Origin: Armillaria gallica
Taxonomy: Eukaryota; Basidiomycota; Agaricomycetes; Agaricales; Physalacriaceae
Length of the DNA stretch: 64,000 bases
Direction: 5' to 3'
NCBI GenBank assembly: GCA_037576215.1
Contig: JBANDB010000017.1
Location: forward strand, 1 to 64,000
The translations under genes and the position numbers were made by a program. Positions 55,600-64,000 of this stretch are shown one piece after another (positions within the stretch are counted from its first letter, which is position 1; every line of letters starts with the position of its first letter). Below the pieces are notes generated by a model. The model had not been told where the DNA came from and did no database searches. It worked only from the letters and a program-made list of their open reading frames with translations.

Positions 55600-56165
55600 G
55601 CCGAAAGTAAAGAGAGACGGTGCCGACTAAGCAGACAAGGTCTTTCTGATTTCTTATTAGTTGCTGGGGTCCTTGTTGCCCTCTTGACTGGTATTTTCGT
55701 GTTTGAAGCCTTTGTCACGCAGTTGTATACAGGTCCAGGACACCAGTACATTGCAAGTCTAGCGTATACCCCGACAACCGCCGGTACTTAGAGGTCGATG
55801 CCACCACGACTGGTCGCAGACTCAATCCATGACGCCTTCACGATCAGATGTTTGTGCATACGGTGACCAACCACGTTGTGAATACGTTCATGGAAATTGC
55901 GTTGCCATTCGTCCTGCGCGCAGTTGGAAAATACAGAAAAAAGAGAGGAAAAAATCTAATTCGGCAACGTCATCTCCGAAGGGTAAAAAGAAAGTGGTAT
56001 TCGAAGACGAGAAGGAAAGGGGAGCCGCCGGAGAGAGAGAGGAGTTTTGGAAAGGTTCGCAGCGAGATCACTTTACCCGAATACGATATCTTCGGGAATT
56101 ACGATGAGGTGGTGATTCAGTTTGGCTATGTCGCACTTTGGTCGACGATAGGGCCCTTGGCCCCT
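55600..56165 (+). pseudogene. Anoctamin/Ist2-type membrane protein, C-terminal fragment
   Basis: Pieces in order: LVALLTGIFVFEAFVTQLYT then GPGHQY (about 55670-55750), NHVVNTFMEIALPFVLRAVG (about 55870), a basic linker, and LPEYDIFGNYDEVVIQFGYV with ALWST (about 56080-56150). These correspond to late membrane segments of fungal anoctamin homologues (Ist2/TMEM16), which tether the ER to the plasma membrane or scramble lipids. A stop near 55788 and frame changes separate the pieces. The sequence stops abruptly where RBR block B begins (about 56165), so the fragment marks the edge of that duplication. Confidence 0.7.
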
Positions 56166-56191
56166 TTCGATTTACATCGTACACGCGCCCA

Positions 56192-59100
56192 TCACATCAC
56201 CACGCAGCACCATGCTTGAATTTCCGAGGCCGCCAGGTAAGGAGGCTGCTGTCGCCGACGGTATTCTCGCCTTGGTGTAGCTTGTTGAGCTCTCTCATTC
56301 TGATTTCGATTGACTTGCTGTTGATGCAGGCGATCAGCCTCTTGCTGCTCCCTTCTCCGCCGTTCAGCCTCTTGTTGCCTCCTCCACTGGGCTGCTCGCT
56401 CCAATCTCTGCTGTTCTTGGTCAGCATCTTCCCGCCTGCGTCGCTCCATGGCTTCAGCAGCGATCCTATCCTGTTCCCTTCTATTTCGATCATACTGCTC
56501 TTGCGCTACCCGCCGGACTCGTTCTTGCTCAGCCTGTTCCAGCCTGCGTCGTTCCATAACTTCTGCAGCAATCCTATCTTGCTCCCTTCTATTTCGATCA
56601 TACTGCTCTTGTGCAGCACGACGAGCTTCCACCTCGTTAAGGAGCCGCACTTGTTCAAGGTAATCGATGTCTTGAAGAACATCCACATCTGGATCTGGGG
56701 GCGGTGCTACAGCAGCCTGAGGTTGGGCCGGTACCGGATCAGGCTCGTCAGCATAAATGCCTCCATGCACGGTACCCATGTGGTCATAGATGTTGTCGGC
56801 GTCAAAGACTCCCATGCAACGCCAGCAAATATGAGCTCCGCATCTAGAAAAGCTAATTAGCTTCAACAAGTAAATGAAAGGATTGAACACGAACGGGCAC
56901 GTCATATGATTGCATCCTTCCGTCTTCTCTAGGAGGCGTGAGCAGGTCGGACATTTCTTGATACCACGTTGCTGCAAAAGCCATGCCTCGCTCATTCGTT
57001 CCTGCTCCGCAGGGTTATTATGAATGCGAGCATCTTCACAGCTCAGCCTTTCATGCGAATCCTCGCCGCATGAAGAACATATCTCGGAGAAGCAAGATGG
57101 GCATCGTAAAACAGACACCGCTTCCGACTTGCGGTATATCTGCGTACAATCTGGTGTCTTGCAGTACCTGAACTCCTGCGGATGTTTGTCAACATGTGTC
57201 GTGAAAACAATTTCTAGAAGGTGGTCGAAGGCAGTCGGTGGAAGGAACTTTTGAATGACAGGAATGGAGATGGGTGTTCCGCACTTTGATTCGTTCCCCA
57301 TGCATACAAGTGGAAAATTCCCGGTTTCGGCAGCAGAGGTGAGGAAGTGGCGGATACATCCTGTGCAATATACATGCTCACACACCAATTGAAATGGCGT
57401 CGAGACATCATCGTAACATATTGGACATGTATGGGTTCCGGGGGCGAGGTTCACATTGACGGACATGCGGGACTCGGTGATATGATTGTTAAGATGGAGT
57501 CGAACCTCCTCGCCTCCTCTTACCGTAATGAGCGCAGAACGAATATCCAGCGCCACGCTGTCCTCACCGAAAACTTCTCTCATCGCTGCAAGACCGGTCC
57601 GGACAAAGTATCCCACCGAGGGGCGTGGCAAGGTTACGGTAAATTCCAGAGACGCAAGACGATCCAACTCTTCCATCACAACTGCTTTGGCCTTTTCCAC
57701 CGCTTTCGGCTCTCCATAAAGCTTGAGCGTCCGCTTCCGGGAATCCGAGCGCAAAAATGCGCCAGCATCAGTGATCTTCTGTACTAAATGGGTCTGAGGA
57801 TAAGCTAGATGATCGTGCCAGCGGTCGATCCTTTCACCAGCAGTCAAACTTTCGACGCGGACCTTGAGTGCACCAAGAGCAGCCTTGACCGTCCCTAACA
57901 CTTGGATACGATAGTCCCCGCCGTTGAGCTCACGAATAATGATGTTACACGCTTTTCGATCTTTGATGTTCCCTTGGAGCTCTTTCCAAAGGTTTTCTTG
58001 AGCCCGATACTGTCCGGATGGTATGATAATGGTGTAAAGCGCTTGAGGGGCAATTCGGAGCCAAAACACGGAGTTACAGATGTAGCTGAAACGTCGGTCG
58101 AGGAGAGCATCATGAACCTTCTTTGCATCATCCCACGTATTGAAACGGGTACGAATTGAAAGAATTCCAGCTTCGTTATCACCTCGGGAGGTAACATTGA
58201 AAGACTGCATTTCGATGCCCTCTATCCGATTGATATGCAGCTGTAGAGAGCGAATTGCTGAATCTATATCGAAGCTAAGAGGTTTGAGGGGGCGAATTGA
58301 GTGGGACTGGGCGAAGTCAGTCACAATGGCAGGAAGGACAACATCAGGTAGGTTGCTAATCTTGATAGTATTTGGTCGGAAGTCGGGCAAGACACGCCCG
58401 GGGGGGAGTTGGTTCATTTCTACCTTCACCCGCCGTCTGGCACATATACGACCGTTGAGTTCCGCCACTTTAGTGCGACAGATAGGTATGTCGGGATATT
58501 CAACGATGTAGCGGACGGAAGGTGCACGGCATGAGATCGTCAACGTGTTTTCGTCCCTTGGTGTCAGGGCACCCATGGCACCAGGTGCATTAAACACCCC
58601 AACTTCAAATTCCAGTCTCTCGTCTCTGAATTCGAGGCCTTCAAGCCCAATCGCTAATGACTGTGCAACATCGGCATTCGTGACGATGTCCGCCTCTTGC
58701 TTCCCATTTCTCCCGGGCATCTCTTTAACAGATACGACATGGAACTCGAACTTGTTGAGACCCTGCTGAGTGAATAAGGCCGCGATCTCGTTTTGACGCG
58801 CATTACGGGGAATATTCTTGACACGGATTCTGCACGATTCGAAGCCTGTGATAGTGTTTTCAACGGCGAGACCCGAGCTGAACGTGACAATAGAACCAGC
58901 GAGGACGACGCTCTGCATCGTGAACTGGGCATCAATTACACGACGCTGCTGATCAACGCGTCGTTGTTGTTCCTCTTGCCGACGTCGGTCTTCTTCTCCC
59001 CTCCGTCGAGCCTCTTCCCGTTGCTGTCTTGCTTCTTCCTCTCTTCGACGCTGCTCTTCCTCCCGTCGCCGTTGTTCAGCTTCTTGCACCTGTACATATG

Positions 59101-59757
59101 ACTTAGTGATTGCGAGACCAACAAAATCATGTACATACTTCAGGATCATGAGCATACCAACATTTCTCCCCTTTGGCGCAGGATCCGTTCTTCCACGAAA
59201 AGCATAGCTGTTCGCCTTTCTTTATACGACGAGAACTTGACGCTTGCTGTCCACTTCTTTCCTTTTGCTACCGCTCCCGGTAAGCTAAAGCGTCTGATGG
59301 CGGAACTTCTACTCCGTTGACCTTGATAAGTGGGTTAGTTGTTGTCCTGATCCGCGTTGAAAAGAAGAAAATACGTACTACCTCGGTATCCAAGTCGTGG
59401 GCGAGATTGCTCTGCTCTCCTTCTTCACATGTTCCTCTCTGCAACACAGAGCACGGTGCTGTGTCCTTGGAATTACAATCTTCTGGTGATTGTAATTTGA
59501 CAACAACGTCGCTGTGAATGATACTGTGACGCTGATTGGAGCTATCGTTCCGTTTCTTCCCTTTGTCGTTGACACTATTATAAACTGTGTTTGGCGTCCC
59601 CTGCCACGAGGTCTTTTGTAAGTGAAAGGCGATGTCACGAAGGCATGTCAGTGAAGCTTACAGAAGTTCCACCAGCATGCTGGTTTCTACAGCGAGCCCC
59701 GTACTTGCAGTTTCCTCTGAGAAAAAAGCGGCATACCGTAGAGTTCGTGGTAGACAT
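56192..59757 (-). CDS. CCCH zinc finger / coiled-coil / RBR-type E3 ubiquitin ligase, copy B
   Basis: Paralogue of the gene at 43843-48305 with the same order of parts and probably the more complete copy. Exon 1 (59757-59662) codes VCRFFLRGNCKYGARCRNQH, a full CCCH finger. The intron ends in a proper AG (59613-59614) and the next exon continues in frame. A second finger lacks its third Cys (CSVLQRGTCEEGEQSNLAH). The third, NGSCAKGEKCWYAH, is intact (about 59155-59200). The coiled coil is short (about 58940-59090). RRM/KH-like modules follow, then RING1 CPICYDD (about 57420), the in-between domain, RING2 with catalytic Cys at 56912-56914 split by a short intron, and about three 36-residue coiled-coil repeats (56430-56640). 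Predicted role: RNA-linked ubiquitin ligase; substrates are unknown. Confidence 0.87.
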
Positions 59758-60317
59758 GAGGGTGCAAAAGCCATCAATTTTGAGGCGTTTATATGGACAC
59801 GCATCAAAGAAGCTCAGACGTCCCCCGGCCGCAACTTTGGAATGAGGAGTATTGGACCTAGAACCAACACAAAATGACTAGTTATTTGCCGTAACTTCCG
59901 GTCACTGTCGCGCCTTGGGGACATGTATCACGGTTTCAAAGAAGGAAGCATTCGCGAAAAATGGAATTTGATGATTCGGATCAGACGGGCCGGCTCGGGC
60001 CGGGCGCCTTTTGCGATTGGCCGACTGCCCGTGACACAGACTGCTCTGCATCGTAAGAGTTGCCTAAGAGCAGAAGATGGAACATAGGTCCCAACATGAC
60101 ATGTGAGTTTTCTCAAAGCGCCTTCATACATAAAGTCCACAATTTTCAGAAATTTGAAATACCTTTTTTCAATAGACTTGGACGCGTCTTACGTTATGCG
60201 TAAAGCTTAGAGTTGTCGTTGGACCTGTGGTGGTCACTGTGCTATACGTGTCTCACTCCATGAGAATTCCAGGAAAGATAAGATGTATCACTGAAAGTGC
60301 ACAAGATTCCAATACAT
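59758..60317. other. Upstream region of RBR copy B
   Basis: Aligns with 48306-49137 of block A but is shorter by a few hundred bases. No gene seen. Confidence 0.5.
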
Positions 60318-61542
60318 TCAATGACATACCGACGAAAGGAGTGCAAACCTCAACGGTCCCAGATCAAGGCGTTCATCAAATTCGATCAAGCTGCTCCTAT
60401 CGTCCGATGTGATATTGACGTTGAAGGTCCGTTCAATTCTCTCGAAATCAAGATGCTCGAACAGTTTTCCGAGGGGGAGAACGGGACTTAGCTCGCTGAT
60501 CTCGGAACCAGAGCAACTGTGGATATCCGGAAATCCAGGGAGTACATCCGGCGTGAATGGAGAGACATCGTACGGTCCAGGGTGCTTAAAGGTGGAGGGT
60601 AGTACCACAGGTGATCCTGATCCAAAAGGGACTACGATTGGAAGTCCATCATCACGAGACGCAACGAGGACTGCGAAAGGGTCAGAGGCCTCGTCAGTAT
60701 TGGGCCTGATGGCTACGGCTACGACAAGATCTGCCTTGTGCTTGGTGCCCGATCGGCTCCATACCTCTACCTCCTCGAGTAGCGCAGGCCAAGATTCGTT
60801 TCGGTAGGCGACCTCGATGATGATGCCAGGCAAGGATGCCGAGTCCGAAGCAAAAGTAGAAGACGTTTCCGATCCCGAGGCTTGAGAGGCATTTTGAGCT
60901 GGCCTATGTAAAGACAAAGTAGGAGATATGGTGATTGAACCATCTGGTTCCTTCATCATCTTGTGGTGTCCTTCGCCTGGATGAATGATACTATGGAGGG
61001 GCGATGCACCCTAAGAAAGATGGAATAAGTAAGCGACTGAAAGCCGATTTATGGAGTAACACGCACTGTTGTGATGATGGACTCAAAGACGTCCACTGTC
61101 TCGTTTATATCACCAAAGTACTTTGCCATCACATCAACGAACCTCCGTCTCAGGATGCTCAAAATCATCACCATGAGCCTGCCAGCCATAACTGGTGAAC
61201 AAGAGAGGGGTCCCCGTATATGTGCACATATCCTGTCGCAAGGTCATAAGAAATTGGGTATCTGCCTTTACGTCTGTCGCTCCAAGCTTCGAACACAGAC
61301 TGTCTGATGGGCTGGGGAACCTTCCAGGGGCCTTCTCCTTCGACATCTTGATAGCGCTCGATAGTCTGCTGAAATGCAGACGAGAATTGCATGACTTCGT
61401 CCTTTACATCTGATTTGAGAGTTGAAATTTCCCATAGACCCGAGTCGAAATCGTCCTGTGTATCCATTGGCAATCCTTCGACCTCGGCATTAACTCCTAT
61501 CGTTTGTTCCTCGACGTACATCTCTTGGTATTCGTCCAACAA
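60318..61542 (-). CDS. Unknown gene next to RBR copy B (possible nuclease-like fold)
   Basis: The 5' part (61542-61168) encodes an acidic region and a compact block (KVPQPIRQSVFEAWSDRRKG, then YPISYDLATGYVHIYGDPSL). A middle frame (about 61186-61063) gives RRRFVDVMAKYFGDINETVD. After an intron ending near 61016 comes GASPLHSIIHPGEGHHKMMK, leading into the long C-terminal exon to 60318 (PGIIIEVAYRNESWPALLEE, DLVVAVAIRPN, VVPFGSGSPVV). The pattern of a hydrophobic strand, E-V-x-Y and a following strand resembles Uma2/PD-(D/E)XK-like folds, but the catalytic set is not clear, so this is only a guess. The link between the first two parts needs a frame change that I could not explain with a normal intron. 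They may be two genes. Copy A is broken. Confidence 0.55.
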
Positions 61543-61722
61543 AGATAATCAAACAGAGGTCGAGGAGGGCGGTCTAGAGATTAGGAGTGAGTCGGTGAAT
61601 GAGGGAATAACATCGAACGAGGTGGGGAAGGTGGTGGAGCAAAGCAGAGATGTCACTGATACCATTTGAAGCCACATTGATTTTCGGACCGAATATCCGT
61701 CTCTTTGCTTTCAACCATCATC

Positions 61723-62668
61723 ATGGCTCCCTATCGTCCTGCACTCTCGACTGCCCACAAAACTCACTATAGGATCCCGTACTCGCGTAGGTCATTTGTT
61801 ATCTTACTTTACACTACTTGAATGGACACTTCTCTTCCAGCCATTAGGCCCTGCAAACGATCGCCGCTGCAGTACAACCGCAACAGGACGAAGTACCCCA
61901 CCGGAATCTCATTCTCGTCGAGTCTCGAATAACTGGCACCAACGACCACCTCTTCTTGATCCTATCTATGGGAGCCCTCTTACCCGGAGGAGACAGGAAG
62001 TATTGTTCGACTTTGAAGACTCTTTTCGCGTGCCAGGGAAAAGGGAGGAAGACGATGATGACGACGACAGCATATTGTTTCCCTGGGAGGACGAACAGAC
62101 GCTGATAGCTGATCTCTCGCGTGATGGGTGAGCCTTGACGCGCATACACCCAGATTTTCCTGTTCTCAAACCCCCTAAGCCGTGTCGAACCGGATGATGA
62201 CGAAAATGCTCTCAAGCTCATCAACTCACTCGAAAACCCCTTTACGCGCTATTCAAATATTCTCGTTGATGACATCGCGCTGACCCTTGTTCCTGCTGTC
62301 AGACGCGTCAAGGAAGCTCACCACGTCCTCAACACTCGTGTCGACGATGACTTCGGGAAGGGACTGCGGGAGTTCCATGAGACGTGCAAGAAGATGGAAG
62401 TCGCGACGTTGAAGGATGCGGAGGAGATAAAGGAGGAGTATGAGGCTGCGCAGGTGAATGTGGGTTTCCATGTTTCCATTATTTGTCTTTCGCGTTTTCC
62501 TACCAGGTACGCATTACAGATATTATGAGTAAGCTTGAGGACGCGTATGCTCGAAGAGACCAGTTCTGGGTCGATAAAATACAATATCGAATGACGATAT
62601 GCCGATTCTATAATGTATGCACGATATCTCAAATATTACGGAAAGTTATACACTATGCTTGGCTTTGA
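61723..62668 (+). CDS. Coiled-coil protein of unknown function with a replaced C-terminus
   Basis: Four exons: 61723-61786, 61848-62127, 62180-62453 and 62507-62668, consistent phases, 259 residues. The N-terminus is basic (MAPYRPALSTAHKTHYRIPY) and the middle is acidic (REEDDDDDDSILFPWEDE). A helical, probably coiled-coil part follows (NILVDDIALTLVPAVRRVKE through ITDIMSKLEDAYARRDQFWV). From about 62588 (KIQYRMTICRF and on) the sequence is repeat DNA shared with 43160-43400, so the last 25-30 residues are not the original end. It may still be expressed. No function can be assigned. Confidence 0.65.
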
Positions 62669-62890
62669 ACAAAAAGCAGGACACCGAGCAAGGGTCTGCC
62701 GACGACCGAGATTGGGTACGACTTCGGCATGAACACATATCCCTTCCTTCTCTTAAAGGAAAATTTCCGCACACTTGGTGCCCGGCGTCAATGTGGAGAA
62801 CACAACAAACCGCGTGTATGCGAAAGACAAGACCGGCCAGTCAGTTAAGGGAAAGAGTTTCAAACCAGGTGTTTAGATAACTACACGACG
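62588..62890. repeat. Repeat shared with 43160-43400
   Basis: Begins CAATATCGAATGACGATATG and continues through GCGTCAATGTGG and GCGTGTATGCGAAAGACAAG, as in the kinase 3' flank. It contains about 60-100 bp not present in the other copy (about 62637-62730). Confidence 0.8.
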
Positions 62891-62899
62891 ACCGTCGGG

Positions 62900-63946
62900 G
62901 GAGAGGGTTTAGTATATCAGGACTGGGAGAAGCCCTCCGAATGGCCTGGTAGCTTACCAGCAACAACCCTGGTGTAACAAAAAATTAGAACGAGGACGTG
63001 TGGAGCGGTGAAAGAAGCCAACATACAAGTTGTGGTATGTTATTTGAACTCGATGAATGTTTCGACGCTGACTTGCTGATGTGCCGCAGTTCTTCGATCT
63101 CGTTCACGCATAACAGAGATTCCGGCGCATTTGTCAAAAGGTTTCCAGTTGATATGTACATGTCGACATTATGCATGATGTTGATCCGGAGCGTTACCAA
63201 TGTAGGTTTCGCTCTTGGGCTAATGGCTGAAGTACAATATCGGACTTCCTTCAAATTATGGCGGTTAGACTAGCCTGAACACAAAATCCCTAGCATCGCT
63301 TACCAGCTGACGGAGGGAACCAGTTCAGTAGACTCAAAAATCGCGATCCTAGAACAAGGGCTTGAAGGCCATCAGACGAAAGAGAAAGCATCCACACTCA
63401 CTAGCTTCAATGGTTTGTCGCCATTGCTCACGATACGCGCGATACGTTTTCCATAGGACTGAGGATGGACCGGAATAAGTACTTAGTCATTGAATCTACA
63501 ACTCCACCTACCTATCTGTGTTCGAGTCCTGTCGATCAGGGCAGACAATATGAGGATCACTCTAGATGTTCTATCATATATTGACGTCTCCCTGAGACCT
63601 GCGTGTACGCAGTATATCCAGGGTCTTGAGACCGAGCACGAGGAGATACTGCTTGAATTTGCGTAGCATGCAAAGCGCGTTTACGATGTCATATACAGAC
63701 GTGTTTCGGTAGCGCACAGCGGTCCAGTGCCATGTGTTCTGAAGTCGCTGCGGGCGAGGGAGGATCTGAGGAACTCTTAGAGGGCGTCGTAGATGGGGGG
63801 CACTGGAGGCTGGAGGATGCGCAGTTCCGTGACGGTGCGTGAAAGTGGCCATATAAGAAGGACATGTGGAGGATGATGTAATTGCTGTGGCCGAGCTGGG
63901 CATGGGTTGAGCACGGTATGAGGTAGACGAAGAGGTGCTTTGACAT
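62900..63946 (-). pseudogene. 'MSK' repeat-family gene with 3' flank, copy at the right edge
   Basis: Start at 63946: MSKHLFVYLIPCSTHAQLGH, then SNYIILHMSFLYGHF. The first exon is open for 85 codons but lacks the MYDALYEFLRSHR part seen in the 39-kb copy in the same frame. A later piece reads QYLLVLGLKTLDI (about 63640). The flank to 62900 matches about 37900-38720. Unknown protein. It may be a truncated gene. Confidence 0.5.
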
Positions 63947-64000
63947 TGTGGTGGTGTGAGTTGGAGGGTGAGTTGGGGTTTCAGTCGTCCGTGAATTATC

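Overview
The window looks like a repeat-rich, gene-poor stretch of a basidiomycete (Agaricomycete-type) nuclear genome. The evidence is the many short spliceosomal introns (about 45-65 bp, GT-AG with a few GC-AG), the intron-containing tRNA-Phe genes, and protein families typical of mushrooms: DUF6535 membrane proteins, a Plavaka transposase with a DUF6532-like partner, TKL-like kinases with HADIRGANIL-type catalytic loops, a fungal extracellular cupredoxin, and CCCH/coiled-coil/RBR ubiquitin ligases. No bacterial or organellar feature was seen. Gene models were built by hand from reading frames, splice signals and intron phase. No homology search could be run.

Layout. (1) 1-1907: 3' part of a DUF6535 gene. 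(2) 2150-12343: a hAT transposon with a perfect 8-bp target duplication. A Plavaka element (3752-9877) sits inside an intron of its transposase gene and carries two divergent genes, the Plavaka transposase and a DUF6532-like gene. (3) 12344-15920: the remainder of a segmental duplication (copy 1) holding a TLC-domain pseudogene split by a 492-bp MITE, a truncated tRNA-Phe and a broken thioredoxin gene. (4) 19591-22615: a complete DUF6535 gene. (5) About 22.7-31.6 kb: a gene graveyard with eroded pieces of a CCH1-type calcium channel and a large-subunit-type catalase, plus LTR-like fragments. (6) 32.0-35.75 kb: copy 2 of the duplication, with intact TLC gene, tRNA-Phe and mitochondrial-type thioredoxin. 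It also preserves the empty site of the hAT. (7) 35.8-37.9 kb: a GPI-type cupredoxin gene, a second tRNA-Phe and a dimeric hAT-type MITE. (8) 37.9-43.1 kb: fragments of a local repeated gene family and a TKL-like kinase lacking its catalytic lysine. (9) 43.5-61.7 kb: two full copies and one remnant of a module made of a CCCH-coiled-coil-RBR E3 ligase gene followed by a gene of unknown function. Between the copies lie a WW-type pseudogene, a divergent pair of small secreted cysteine-rich proteins, and an anoctamin/Ist2 fragment. (10) 61.7-64 kb: a coiled-coil gene whose 3' end was replaced by repeat DNA, and another copy of the local repeat family.

How it fits together. Most of the interest is in how the region was built: nested DNA transposons, three kinds of local duplication, and one member of most duplicate pairs decaying while the other stays open. 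The best candidates for undescribed biology are the duplicated RBR-plus-unknown-gene module, whose coiled-coil repeats differ in number between copies, and the two-gene Plavaka element.
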